Part shown: positions 10,295 through 22,732 of the stretch, in pieces
How positions within the stretch are numbered: position 1 is the stretch's first letter
Layout: every line of letters begins with the position of its first letter
DNA from: Phytophthora sp. 'mugwort'
Lineage: Eukaryota > Oomycota > Peronosporomycetes > Peronosporales > Peronosporaceae
NCBI GenBank assembly: GCA_033558025.1
Contig: JAUCEF010000001.1
Location: 4,526,001-4,590,000 of the forward strand
Direction: 5' to 3'
DNA length: 64,000 nt
Translations under genes and position numbers: made by a program
The notes under the pieces: generated by a model
The model's input: the letters and a program-made list of their open reading frames with translations, nothing else
The model's database searches: none
What the model was told of the DNA's origin: nothing

Positions 10295-13200
10295 TCACTG
10301 AATTTTATATCCAGTCCTGCTGAGGATTGCAGCAAGAAGATCGTAATCCTTTCGAGAAAGCGCTGTCGCGAGCTGTCCTTGGGCGGGCCAGCCCTCGCGG
10401 TATATGTAAGCAGAACGCTTGTAGAGAGTTACAACAGACCAACTAATTAAAAATAAAAGAAATGAACTTGTCGGATCTAAAGCTTTTTCACGACTCATAT
10501 CTCTCTTCACGCCGGCGGGCTGTGTTCCCTCTTTCCTTCTCCTTGCTTGAGCCACTCCGTAGTAGTCCCACATGTATGCCGTCCGTCGTTGCCGCCCAGT
10601 CGTCTACCACACTCCTCGAGTTTTGATCCCAGTCCTTCAATGCCGAAACATGGTGCATTCGTTCCGACGATCTGAGTCCGAGAAAAACGGTAACGAGGGG
10701 CCTGCTTTGTGCCGTTCGCCCCGCTTGCGACAGATCTTTGCGATCATCTTCACGGAGCTGTTCAAACAAAACTAATCGGCCAACGTCGCTTTGCCCAGCG
10801 CACCGACTAGACTGTACCCCAATCCTTGCTTCACTAACGCGAAAGCGTCCTGCTCCCCACTAGTCAGCGTGATCGGGATCATCGTGGCCGCATGTTTGAT
10901 ACGTTTCCTAGCTTCGGCAATCACCATAACCAACTTGTCTTGAAGCGGCCGCACCATCCTTGCATAGTGGATTATCGAATTTCTCATCCAATTTGTTGAG
11001 CTGATAAACTGCTGCAGCTCACCAGCATTTCTTCGGTACGGTACGCTCATGAGCGCAGCGATGCGCACTGGATCGTGCCTCACACCGGAACCATTGATGA
11101 GTTTGCCGCATCGATTCACTTATGTTATGTATACACACGAATTTAGTACGCTCAACTTGAAATCGGACTTGTCCACGAGCTCTAATAGCGCTTACAGCTT
11201 ATCAAGATACGTAGCGTCCAGAACCAAGCCATCAATTCACACTAGGAGGTGTTGATACAGCAGCGGCGCAAAGCAGCGCTCCATCGTTGCTTGAAAGAAA
11301 AGAAAAGCGGTCGAGCCCCTTGTGGAACTCTCCGTGGCGAATAGACCATCCTATAGGTCATGCACGACAGGATCTTGTGGGAGTCGTTGTCGAGCGGGAG
11401 CTGCTAGAGCCGTTAATGAAATCGAATAGACCGAAACATACCGATCCCATCACTCTCTTCAGGTCGACATCCAAATTTGGCAATACTCCCACAAGTGGCT
11501 CGACTTGCAGGTTCGTTGGTTTGTAGCCGGTGGTCTGGAGGTACTCATCACCACCCGATTTCTTCACAGAAACGCTGGACACGCCCATCGCGTGTGTGGA
11601 TTCTCGTTAACCCACCCCATCGTGACTAGCTTGGCGTTGAATTCCTCAAGGAACAGTAAAGCTCCGGTGAGTACTTCACGTCTTGCATTTGTAAGTCACA
11701 GTGCCCTTCTTCAGTCTGACCTTAAGTGGCTCCACACGAACAAGCGGATCATTTCCCAACTTTTTACACGGCAGATATTATACTGACATTAGTTTTGCGC
11801 AAACGTTCCATCATCTCGGCCGGACCCCCCCCCCCCTCCAATGCACGATTCACCATGTCGTCAATGGCTGTCTTAATCTCCGATCGATCGCGGTGGTCAT
11901 TGACCGTCGGGTCGTCTTTGATGTCGCCACCGTCTTCGTTCGACGATCTCAAGCTGTCGATCGCCGTCAGTCCCAAGCAAACTGAGGATATCCTTGCCGA
12001 GAAGGGACCCACCTCTCCCGTTGGCCACCAAACCAAAACAAAAAATCACTGGCTTCTGAATGTTGACTGGTCCAGTCGCCGTACTCAACGCAAGTTCCGC
12101 ATACACCGTCTCGGTTACCGAAATTTTTCGTACACCAGCCAACTCACAGGATATCGACTGTCGTAAAAAATAGTTTTGATTGAGATGGCTAGACCCTTCA
12201 ACTTGTTGACATCCTGTTGACCGATGCACGATTTGTAGGCACCGCTGTCTGCGCAACACGCAAACTCCATCACACTGTTCTGTGATATGCTGGTCGGTGT
12301 GCAGGCACCCCCTAACTCGTCGAATATTGGTATTGCCTCCCTTGATCACGTTGTGCATTTTGGCGTTGCATCCCGTGCTCGCGTCGAGCAGTCCACATTG
12401 TCTTCTTCACTGCCTTGGTTAAATTCCTCCAATTCATGAGCGAGGCACTTCCGCCACAGCCGTAGCAGCCTTTCGAGTGCATAATGCGATCCCAGTCCTA
12501 TCTGATGTCATCAGGTTTTGTCGTGGATGCGTCGCTGAAACTGACTTCTGGACTACGCTACTCGAGTCCTGGTCGTTCCGGTACGACCCTTGACTCGCGC
12601 CCGACCTCCGTTTTATTTGGCGCCACCATTCGTTCGCTGGCGTTTAGCACTAGGTGAGTCGTCTTCAGTTCCGCGGTTGCATTTGGGCCGACACAGCACC
12701 TGGTCCTATTTCGACTGCTGAAGTCAAGCTTAAGCTTCAGGGCCAGGTTGAAATAGGCAGGCACGTTTCCTATCGGATTGCTGTCATGAAAATCCAGCTC
12801 GTTCTTAACACGCTTTTGCAATTTATCCGGCAGGCATTTGATTAGGATCCCGCACTTCTTTCTCCCTTGCCTCGGAACAACGAGACCAAACCATTCGTCC
12901 GAATAATGTTGTTTCACGAGTGGGATAGTCCGTGAATTGAGCTTTCATGTCATTCGACTCTTGTACATCCGCAGTTCCCGCTGGAATAGCTCCTCGATGT
13001 TCGGTAACATCTAATTCTTAAGATTTCGACTGTCGATCCACTCCCACAGGAAATCATCCGTGAGGTCGTTCTGTCGACGTTCCACCCAATCTCGTACAAC
13101 TTGTCCGTGTCGCTTCATAAAACGAGTTGCGCACGTTAACCATCAGTGCGTCCACGGAAACTCGGAGTTCTTGCATCGTATTCTACTCGTTCTTCGTACT

Positions 13201-13650
13201 CGAGTCGTAGATCCATATACCCAAGCAAGCTAGGGAGCAGCCATTAAGGTGATGATTTGCCGCGGCACAGTGGCATGGTCACCGGTCACGGACGCATCGA
13301 CACCGCTTTCACTGTTCCTCTTGTCGTTCCCGTCGTGGACGCTCCTCCAATAGGAGCGATGACTCCAATGGATATTGACTGTTACTCGTCCTCGCGGTAT
13401 TTCGTGGAGTGCTTGTCGAAGCCGCTGCAGTCGCCGACTCAGTCGCCGACGCGCTATCCACACCATTCGCCTGGTTTTATTTTAAAAACTCTGGCGTGCT
13501 GGCCGGGGACGCAGCGTACGCTAAGAGGTCGCAGTCGCCGTCGGGGTCGCCATGGTCTTGCCTCCGTAAACGGCTTCTTCTGATCGATCTCCTTGGTGGT
13601 AAAACTAGTTTTGTGGTAGGCCCAGGGTACCAACAAACACCAATAGCGAA
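10295..13650 (-). mobile_element. Degraded Ty3/gypsy LTR retrotransposon (gag-pol remnant)
   Basis: Minus-strand fragments fall in gag-pol order. A gag-like part lies near 13640-12560 with KCGILIKCLPDKLQKRVKNE. An aspartic protease/linker-like part lies at 12358-11764. A reverse transcriptase-like piece at 11588-11358 carries LDVDLKRVMGSVCFGLFDFI. An RT thumb/connection part at 11119-10772 carries GVRHDPVRIAALMSVPYRRN and AGELQQFISSTNWMRNSI. The last phrases are typical of Phytophthora gypsy polyproteins. Every piece is separated by stops or frame changes, and no RNase H or integrase core could be recognised. The element is dead and probably truncated. Confidence 0.65.
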
Positions 13651-14255
13651 GGTGGTGGCTTCCTAGGATCCCCTTACTCTATTGCTCTCATTTTATAGAA
13701 TGAACAGACAAACCTGATCAAACTCGTCCTAGTCTTATTGGCGCGTGGGGTAACCTCAATAGATGATCCACAGCGCCCTTAACCAGCTCAGCATATTGCG
13801 AGCCAGCTCAGCTGCGGGCCGTATCCCGCAGCCCGGTGAATGATCAAAGTCTTAATCGTCCTTAGCCCACTACAATGAACTACAGGTACGGCAAAGACCC
13901 CATGGAGCATGGCAAAAACCAGTCCAGCTGCGATTTTTTTTTACGCCTCTGTTGAGGACGTCATTTGTTCCTCTTTGAAAGTATTAATGTACTACAGACA
14001 ACAACGGTGAAATCCGCCCCTATCTGAAAGACATTATCCATACATATTTTATATCACTTCCTCGGCGACATGGAAATCCGTCAACCCATACTATTTCCAA
14101 TATATAATACAAAATGATGTATTCGTAATGCTCCAACTTCAAGTAGGCATGATGGTTTTTATAGTGTGGCGGATTTCACCGATATTATCTGTACGACAAG
14201 GGTACACATAGAGCATAACTAAGAGCCAGTCTACCTTCGATTACTTTTGATGTCG
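13651..14255. other. Intergenic stretch in the repeat island
   Basis: No ORF, RNA gene or repeat recognised. It separates the gypsy remnant from the SANT-domain element. Confidence 0.45.
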
Positions 14256-14489
14256 TCATCGTTCAGTTCCTCCTTGACGGAGCGCATCACGCCGCCGTGG
14301 GCCACGAGGTCCGTCAGGACCTGGTTCAGGTGCCAGCACAGCAAGCCCGACAGGAGCGCCGGTTAAGGCTAGGGGAAAAGCTGTGTTGTTCATGTGTGTG
14401 TTGGATACTGGGACCGACGTACGCTGTGTCTTGTCCAAACAAAATATTGAATGACTTGGAGGCATCCGGACTCTTTGCATTTGGTATTT

Positions 14490-15353
14490 GATGGAAGAAA
14501 GAAACAACGTCGCGGCCGTCAGCCCTACCGGCACTGGCCTCCCCTGCGGGTGTAGTTGGCTTGGTCACGCCAGTACAGCAGGGAGTAGGCTCCACTTCCG
14601 TCACCAACACCGGAATATCCAAGGATGGCATGCGCTTCAAGTGGTCGAATGAGATTGTGGCCGAGCTTCGGAAACTCCGCTTTGCAAGCGGTGATATCAA
14701 GAGGCGTCTCGAGGCTGCTCAGACCAAGACACAGACTGCGCTTTCGTGGCAACATTTTGCTAGTGTGTTGTCACATACATTGGCCGTAGTCATCACCCTT
14801 GAGCAGGTATACAATGCTGATCTGCTACCTAACATTAATGTTTTTCTAACTCATTTTCTGTGTGATCGCCAGGTTTCACAAAAGTACCGTAAGCTGAAAT
14901 GCATTTATCGTAAGGAGAAACGAGAAGCAGGACGAACTGGTAACTGCGCCCGAGAGCTGCGGGAAATCGACGATGCACTGTGGACCTGATACTTTTTCGG
15001 GCAGGGCTGGCATTAGCGGGGAGATGCTGCTAGACTCCCACTTCGACGACGACACCGACGATGAGGATGAGGGCCCCGGTGGGAGTCGACCCGCTGGTGC
15101 TTCATCTTCATCGGAGGCTGGCACCGCGGTATCGCAGGGGAAGTTATCGCCAGTCGAGAACCTGGCTTCAGCAATGCAGACAGGCATGGAGGCCATTGCG
15201 GCGTCTCTATCAACCCAAATCTTTTATGTGGATCTGATCGGGGGTCTAACAGCGACACTTGAACGGCAACATGAGGAGACGCGCCGTTCCAAGCGTTGCA
15301 GCTGCAGTTGCTTCAACAGCTTATCGCTCAACGCTAGACGTAATACAATGTAA
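14490..15353 (+). pseudogene. Mobile-element ORF with a Myb/SANT-like DNA-binding domain, broken
   Basis: Plus-strand frames around 14490-14989 and 14973-15353 join into one family-like product. It has an N-terminal low-complexity part (Thr/Val/Gly/Ser), a Myb/SANT-like helical domain (MRFKWSNEIVAELRKLRFAS, then LEAAQTKTQTALSWQHFASV and QVSQKYRKLKCIYRKEKREA), and an acidic stretch with DSHFDDDTDDEDEGPGG followed by a coiled tail. The two parts are offset by a frameshift near 14980. Such SANT proteins are highly repeated in Phytophthora genomes and are usually associated with transposable elements. The family could not be named more precisely. Confidence 0.5.
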
Positions 15354-15614
15354 TACACCTCCATATTGACGTCGCTTATTGAGGTTATAGTCTGCGACGC
15401 AAAGATATCAGCCAAATCGCTAATCTTTGCTAGTCCTACACTGTGCGAAAATGGTTGCTCGGACGTTCCCGGTTCGCCTTCGTCTCCGACGTGGTTATCA
15501 CTTGCAGGAGCGGGTCACTTTCACTAACAACCTGGCTGTCCTTCATATGTAGCAGCATATTATGGACCACCACACAGCTGTAGTGACTTTGCAGATGCGC
15601 TCTGGTACATATAT

Positions 15615-15745
15615 TTGATGGAAGAAGGAAACAACGCCACGGCCGTCAGCCCTGCCGGCGCTGGTTCCCCTGCGGGTGTAGCTAGCTTGGACACGACGGC
15701 ACAGCAGGGAACGGGCTCCACGTCCCTCACCAACACAGGAAACCC
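15615..15745 (+). repeat. Second, truncated copy of the SANT element's 5' part
   Basis: This segment repeats about 125 bp of 14490-14620, encoding the same Ser/Pro/Gly-rich N-terminus in the same orientation (ending STSLTNTGNP versus STSVTNTGIS). Similarity stops abruptly on the right, before the SANT domain. It is either a truncated second insertion or a local duplication. Confidence 0.7.
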
Positions 15746-16439
15746 CATATATATATTTATTTTGCTACGGATGGTTAGCTACTACTATTATAGTACACAA
15801 GTGCGAAACCTTTCGACGAAATGGCTTGTAAGTTTTGCGAATTTTTGGTCGTGGCGTTAGGGTATAACTGGCATTGGAGTACAAGTACCGTAACTCTGTC
15901 ATATGTAATTGGTAGCGCGCAAACATCTCGGTATGATTTAGCGTCAACAAGGAAACCGTACTGAATTACATATTCTTGTGAGACCATACACCTGCCGAGC
16001 AGACGCGCCACCTGAGGAAAATACAACAGCAAAACGCAAACAGAGCGCGATCAAGCAGCCAGAAATGCAAACCAAAAACTCCAAATCTTCGCGCACCGTG
16101 CGCGTCTGGGTCAGCGTCTGGCGGCGAGCGAGGCTGGGCAGCCTGGCTAGTCATAAACACGAACTTACGATGATTATTACGGTACTTCACCAGCTGACAT
16201 AATTACCAGCATTACCGTACTCGTATTAGCGTTCATACCGTACAGGAGGAGCGACCAGGAGCGGTGAACGCGCAGCGATTTCTTAGGGACGAGGCTGGAT
16301 AGAGCGCTGAGCTTCGGCACGGTAAGCTAGCCCCCCCCAAGTTTCAAGGCATATCGATCGTATTGGCTGACTTTGGTGCGTGTCGTTTTTGTTTGTATTG
16401 ATTTTCATACAGAAGTATCTTGATGTGTGAATTATCTAG
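15746..16439. other. Repeat-island stretch without a gene
   Basis: Only short unsupported ORFs in both directions. A poly-C run lies near 16331-16338. Nothing else recognised. Confidence 0.4.
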
Positions 16440-18184
16440 CTAGAAACATACTTGCCGAGGCACCTGTAGAACTGCATTGCTTCGCAAACTCTAGCGCTGG
16501 CGCATCTTGCAGACATGCCAGACAGGAAAGTCTCACAAAAAGCACAGCAACGTCGCAGTTATAGTTGTCGCGGGTCGAGAAGGTGCTGCACGTCTTATAG
16601 CGATACTGTCGCGGAGGAAGCAGGGGGCTCCACCTTGTTCTGCATGGACTGATGAAGAGAAACCATCCTATCGCCGCACTGTTGCGGGTCGAACACTTGT
16701 ATAGTCGCCTTTGCCGGGTCGCAGACGACTCCACACCAGTGGTTTCGGTTAGTGCTGACGATCATGAGCAACGCCGGCAGATTCTCCTTGTCCTTGGTGT
16801 AGCTAAACACTTCATTGTTTTGAGCAACCTCAAGTTCAACGTCCCTCATCGGCAATCGGAGCACTTTGCCGGTAATGCTATTGCGGGTTGCTTGCGGCGG
16901 TACTGCCTCATCAGATGAACTACAGACTGGTCGACGTATGCCTCATCCAGCTGTTCCTTCCCTGCATAAGCCACTTGATGCCATTCTTCATGCAAAACTC
17001 GAAGCCTGAGGAGATGAAAATTAGCAGCTTCGGTTGGCATGCGCGCCTCAACCTCGAAGCCATCCTCCGGGCTGAACAAAGCAAGATGCTCTCCAGACAC
17101 CCACTTTACAGCTACATCCAGGCCATCATAGCGTTCCAGCGGTGTGTACCAAATGTTCGTGGCGTCTATTATACCAATATCATACGTTGTTTTGCACATC
17201 TTGACAACGACATTCTTGCGTTTATGGAACGCCTCGAGTCTTTTTTTCACTTGTCAATAAAATCGTCGGCTCGCTTACCGCAGGACTTGAGGATACTACG
17301 TGGCACTATATCTAAGAGCTGTTCCGGAGGTGTAGCCGCTATGTCAGCCCTACTTGCCGGCGAATACTTGCGTGCTAAACCGGGGTCACATTGAGCTGGC
17401 GCAATCGAGCTGCATACTCCGCGTGGGGTGCTCCGAAAACACTCACAGCATCTACAAGCATCTTTAGCGATAGACGCTGCGTTCTCTTAGCTGGCCTTTC
17501 CCTCGTCGTTGTCGCTGGTGGGATGACTTCCGGAGCAATGGCAACAGCAGGGCCATGCGAAACCTTTCTACGAGAATAACGATTCGCATCTTCTGGTATG
17601 GCAGGGGTGTTGGGAGCTACTGGGGCTCCTACGGAATCCTCAGGATCATCATCGGACTGTGCAATTAGCTTCTGCGACGCCCCTGGGACATGTCGGTCCC
17701 GGAAGTGGTCCAAAAAGCGTCGTATCCAGCTTCCTTGAGTCTTATTTGGTTGTCGCGCAAATTCATCGGTATTGAGGCAGTACGTCACCAGTATGATAGG
17801 CTTGACAATTCCACCGTCACGCAGGCAGTTGTCGTAAAACGCCAAGACGCTATTTTTTCACGGCACCACCTTGCGCCGACGGCCACCGCCTTTTCCTCTG
17901 TAGCGACGGCGAATTATATTCGGGTCACTGATGAAACTGAGCTCCGGATCCGAAATCTTGTTAAGCTAACCGAGTAGAGTGTTTGCCTTGGCTCCCAGGG
18001 CTTCGGCCGCATCGGAGAGTGACCAATATTTTTTTTGCTGCCAGATCTTCAACTTCTTGACTTGCCCTTCGGCGACGAGGGTCTGCACACATGCACGCTT
18101 TGGCATAGCCGGTGTTGAGTAGAAGTGACGCTGTTGAAAGGGGGAGGGGGCCGAGAATGGAGGAAAAAAAACATATATACACAT
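16440..18184 (-). mobile_element. Decayed element encoding an Ulp1-like (C48) cysteine protease
   Basis: Minus-strand pieces follow in order. A short N-terminal DNA-binding-like part (18184-17961) comes first, then a linker with a Pro-rich region (17845-17375), then a 134-residue part (17250-16846) with MPTEAANFHLLRLRVLHEEW. After it comes a protease-like part (16864-16595) with NHWCGVVCD and IQVFDPQQ, the His and Asp of the C48 triad. A further frame gives RDNYNCDVAV, where the catalytic Cys of YxCGV is expected. Ulp1-like proteases are carried by several eukaryotic DNA transposon groups. Frame changes show that this copy is dead. Confidence 0.5.
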
Positions 18185-18240
18185 CGCCGGCTGTCATCGA
18201 CTCAAACTGATTCGGATTCCTTTATAGTAAGTCCGATTCA

Positions 18241-18360
18241 AGTTAATACGAATCCGTTCGAGTTAATATAAATCCGTTCGAGATAATACGAATACCACGG
18301 ATTCACAACTGCTCGAACGGATTCAAAACTATTCGAACGAATTGAAAACTACTCAAAATC
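18241..18360. repeat. Array of six 20-bp units that reverses orientation midway
   Basis: The sequence falls exactly into 20-bp units. Three units of the form AGTTAATACGAATCCGTTCG occupy 18241-18300, and three of the form ATTCAAAACTATTCGAACGA occupy 18301-18360. The second form carries TCGAACGG, the reverse complement of CCGTTCGA in the first, so the two halves face each other. A weaker extra unit precedes the array at about 18221-18240. Such clustered sites are typical of subterminal transposase-binding regions, but no element end was fixed here. Confidence 0.85.
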
Positions 18361-19238
18361 TGGCAGATGGAACAAGGGGGTACTTTATCCAGTCTGCCCC
18401 ACACGGTCCACACCTCTTCCCTCACATGCTATTACGCGTGAGGCTATGAGCAGCAGACAAAACAACGATTCCTTCACCCATTGCATTGCATATCGTGAGC
18501 ACTTGCTCACGTTTTTCTTCTTCATCTACAATTGGCGATGTTTATCGTCAGAAAATCCCGCTCCAGAGTCAGCAGTTTCCTTCAACGCGCTGTTATTGCT
18601 TGCGCTCCTGACCGAGACGTTACAATAGGTGGTGAAGATTTCCATCAACCCACAACGATAGTCAAAGTGGGCAACAATATTCATCATATCTACTCGGGCA
18701 TCACCAACGTCAGCGCCGACTTTTCGCCGCTCGGCTGTGGTGTTACTATAAGTCCACACCACCACAAACGACCACGCTCGTACGTCGCCAGATCAATACC
18801 ACCACGAGCCTCCGGAGCGTGTACCTCACATCTTCTCTCCCAATCCCGCTTGCCTGAACCAGCACCTAACATCACCACCGCACAGTGAGTACTCGGCCAC
18901 GAAGGTCGCTGCTCTCGTAATCACCACCCGCGTGTGCCAAGTCAAATTCGCCTTGCGGAAGAGCGTCAGTTGCGAGATACAAGAGAACTGGTAACGGAGC
19001 ATTGCCCCCGTGTCATACGGAGCGGCTGTACACTGTTGCGATTGATCGAAGTCGGATACTGGATCACGAGCGATGTTAGTTGCGCCTGTCCTCCTTGTGG
19101 TGGTATCGGAGGATGGGGGGGGGGAGCGGCCGTGCAAACGATGAATATACAAATTGGGTGCATACTCAAACGGATGTTTATTGCAAAACGATAGTTTAAC
19201 TAGTGCAAGCTGAACCATCAAAATATCTAATCGTATTC
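18361..19238. other. Stretch downstream of the MULE remnant
   Basis: Short ORFs in several frames but none with a recognisable domain. It may contain the end of the MULE that follows; no inverted terminus was found. Confidence 0.35.
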
Positions 19239-21638
19239 TCAGTTTAAGAGGTACTGGATCTCTAGTGCTGGTCGTGCTAGCAGTGGTCGACCAACGCTAT
19301 TAGGCTGCCAATACGCGGCTCCATTGCTGTCGCAGACGGAAGTAGCAGTGGATTCAAGATCTATACTGCTAGCGTCAGGTGTGCGCATGAAGAGGTGATC
19401 CACGAACTGTTGCTGTGGCACTGGCACAATACCGGGACAGCTTCCTTGTGTGGAGACTGAAGGTCGGACTTGAAAAGTAAGCTGTGATTGAGGGGCCGGG
19501 CACGGACTAAGAAGATGGATTGGCTGCCGGTGCATGCGAACCCAGTCAGCTTCCATCTGTTGCATCGCCGATCTGGCATTGCACGCGTATGATGCACCAT
19601 CCGTTTGTGATGAAAATACCGGCCCATCCGCCACTCCACATTCTGATTCAAGCGCCACTAATGCTGATTCCATTGCTCCTTGCAAACCCGTATCCCCATC
19701 CTGACGTTCCCAGCGCACGCGACGATTCTTGAGCTTAAGATCCCCTTGTTGTCCAATGTACCGATCGTTTCCAGTCAGAATACAGGCAGCGATAAAGTGA
19801 CAGCAGTGACCCATTTTTAAGAAATGCGGCACTGACACGTTGCCTCCTGTTGACGGCCCAGCCTGATTAGGTATTTCATCCGGCGCGCCATGTAGATAGG
19901 CCACTTCATATCATTTCCATACATTCCTGAGGCCTTGCGTCGCTGCCGTCGCGCGAGTTGCCTCTCAATATTCCTATAGTCTTGCTGGCGGTGAGCCGCT
20001 CGAAAGCATCCCGAACTGCTGCATTCTGGTGAGTAAAGCCTCCATTTTGGCCTTGCTGTTGAACCACTCTAACTAACGCTGCGTCATCCGTCCGACATAT
20101 TGCAAGTCTCCTCCAGAGAACCTTTGCCCGCGTAAACTTGACCAACGTTGAGGGTAGCGCTCCACACGATATCGCGAGCTTTAGCTTATCAGCCGTTACA
20201 TCTTCAGTAATGATGACAAGCTTCCGGAGTAGGCGCATCGTATCAATTATCTTCCGCATCACATGGCGCTTCACGCTTGCATTGAAGGTTTCGCATGGAT
20301 TGTTAGTTGTTGCATATCCCATCGGTGTATGGAATGCCTGCCACCGCCAGTATTTTCCGCTAAGCCACTGCTTCTCGAAATACGTTGCAAACTCACTTAA
20401 CACGGTGAATTGTATCCAATAGTCCAGCACCTTGTCCCGCACCTCATAGAACTCCAACAAGCTAGCTGTGTAGTGCATAGCAACCACTTCCTTGTACACT
20501 ATAGCGCCTGCTCGATCCTCCAGTTGTCTTGCTCGATTTCGCGCATTGCACATGAGAGACTTTGCATCTTGGAACTGAGACGTTACTTGCAACCTGTTGT
20601 ATTGTCCATCTTCAGCGTCGCCTAGGACAGCATCGATCCTAGGCTGTACTCGGGAAAGCTATTGGTACACATGCAGCAGTGCAGTCAGGACACCGGCATA
20701 CTTAAACTGCGTCAATCGGCTCACGACAAACATAGAAGCCAAATGATACTTGCGGAATATCGGTGAATCCACACGTGATGACAGGGTAACCGATTTCGCT
20801 AAGCTTGAATGTTGCGTCGATGTGGAAAAGGCTGAACACGCTGTCTTAATCAAAGTGTTTTATCTGTTCGAAAAGACCAACCGTTGTCGCACCCGTGACA
20901 AAATAGGTGTTGTCGTCCAAACTCCAACCCACGGGGATCCGCCGTAATCAAAAGTTGCGCCGAATATGAAAGCCTTGTCTTCGTCGATCTCTGAATGCAG
21001 CGCAACTCCCAAACTAACGCCTTAATTGTATCGACAGAGTTGCGCTCGCCGCTTTTGGTTCGTATGTACTTCACAACTTGAGAGTAGGAAGGCTGTCCGT
21101 TTAATGGTGGCATGGCGCTACAGCGTCGTAGCCCAAACCAGATGCGGTGAGGGGCTAGTCCGGTCTCATCCTTTTCCTTGATGTACTTCTTCATCGCTGG
21201 GGTAACGACAGCTCGATGCGTCGCTTGACAATCCATTCCGCCGCGTGCATGCTACACAGGAGTAGTCATCACAAGCACCTATGCGAGCTGGAGTACAGCC
21301 ATACCTTCCATACCTTGCTTCACTTCGGTTTCTCTCTGCCAACAGGAGCGACCAGCACAGGTTTGCCAGTGCAACGCAATTTTCTCTTCGTCATATCGTG
21401 GGCCCCGGGGCAGATTTGGCAAGCTGAGTGCGCTTAACGTAGGCAGCAGAACAACGCAACAGGCTGAGATGGTTTTTGGTGTAAGTTTCTTGGTTAGACC
21501 CTTGACAAACGACCTGCCACAGCCCATGCCATACTGCTGGAAGAGCTGGCTCCGGCATGGCCCCTCAAAATGATGCTTCCGAATTGGTTCGACGAATGCT
21601 GTCTGTTCGTCGTCTGCTTTTCGTGGAGTGGACAACAC
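19239..21638 (-). mobile_element. Decayed Mutator-like element (MULE) transposase
   Basis: Minus-strand fragments collinear with a MULE transposase. An N-terminal part lies at 21638-21279, followed by 21236-20850 and a core at 20853-20659 with IFRKYHLASMFVVSRLTQFK. The next block (20592-19906) carries WQAFHTPMGYATTNNPCETF followed by NASVKRHVMRK, the usual post-catalytic region. The C-terminal part (19904-19239) has FLKMGHCCHFIAAC, the second half of a SWIM zinc finger. Stops and frameshifts separate the fragments. It is an old autonomous copy that no longer encodes a whole enzyme. Confidence 0.65.
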
Positions 21639-21775
21639 AGCTTTTGCTGCTGCCCAGAAATTTGTATTGTTCTGATATGTTCAGAGGTTAGCGTTTTGCT
21701 CGTGTCTCTTTCTGTTTGGTTGTGATCTGGATGTGTATGGTTATGCCCTAATTATGTTTGATAATCACCCAATCT

Positions 21776-21783
21776 CGTGCATC
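21776..21783. repeat. Left 8-bp target-site duplication of the hAT element
   Basis: CGTGCATC lies immediately outside the left inverted terminus and is repeated exactly outside the right terminus at 23262-23269. An 8-bp duplication is the hallmark length for hAT transposons. Confidence 0.85.
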
Positions 21784-21934
21784 TAGGGATGGTTTTGCAC
21801 GAGTTCGGAATGGTTCAAAACTATTTAAGAAACGTCCAAAATTCCGTACGAAATCCGAAGGTATATTATCACTACCGGAGAAATACATTCGCAAATAGAG
21901 GATTAGGCTTTGGACCTGAGCAGCAATAGCTCCG

Positions 21935-22570
21935 GACGCCGCCTGCCGCCGAGGAGTACAGGACATGGCAGTGCTCTAGTTCGACAACTGCTACTTCCTG
22001 CGGATTCTCGTGCTGCGTGAGTGCCGCAACGTGTTCAGCCTCAAGCCCAACACCATCTTCCTGAACCATGCGCATGCTATGGCGGGCCTCTTTACGAAGC
22101 CGTGACGCTGCGCCAGCGGCGCCTCACTTCGTGCGCGTTATCCACACAGACGCAGGGACCTCATCTTCGTGGCCGGTGACACGACGGGCGTAACCGCTGT
22201 GCTGCAGTCGCTGGACTTGCAGAACGACGAAGTGCTGTGTCGCTTCCTCGCATGTACGTTCCACCCGCGCATTGGACGGGAGGAATTGCAGTAGATGCCT
22301 ATATTTGCGCGAAAGCTGACTTTGTGCTGTTGTGCTTCATGCTATTGGGCAACAAGTCACTGATCAACTGGGCCGGCGAGTGCTTGGCCACGACGTGGAA
22401 GATGAACAGTGTTATGGGGTGGTGGAGTGGCCGACCAACTCGAACGGCACGCCGATGTTGCACAACGAGGCGATGCCACTGTGAGACACCATCGGAGAGT
22501 TCCTGGATGACCGGTTACGTACGTGATGCCGTTCCACAGCAAGCCCAACGTGCGTAGTAGCTCGTACATG
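21935..22570 (+). pseudogene. Class V aminotransferase fragment captured inside the hAT element
   Basis: Translation around 22040-22260 gives KPNTIFLNHAHA and, after a frame change, DLIFVAGDTTGVTAVLQSL. These match the N-terminal part of PLP-dependent class V aminotransferases of the isopenicillin-N-epimerase-like group. Near 22425-22490 there is WPTNSNGTPMLHNEAMPL followed by a stop, and then VPFHSKPNV-like sequence near 22530, which fit the C-terminal domain. The central domain with the PLP lysine is missing, and several stops and shifts break the frame. Both parts keep the original order and strand, so this looks like a gene copy with an internal deletion. The assignment rests on remembered family patterns. 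Confidence 0.55.
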
Positions 22571-22732
22571 TACTAATAATACAAGACCTGTTCATGCAAC
22601 CGGTTCTGAGGAGACCTATTGGGGATGACAGCTGCATCAGCATATGACATAATTTATTAAACCAACGGCTAATGCTAAGCGTCAACATTCTCTGGACACG
22701 ATTAGTGACGAGCTAGATCGATTGCATCGCTC

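Noticed and set aside
18241..18360. Possible CRISPR array
   Set aside because: The units are contiguous with no spacers, two orientations are present and the genome is eukaryotic.
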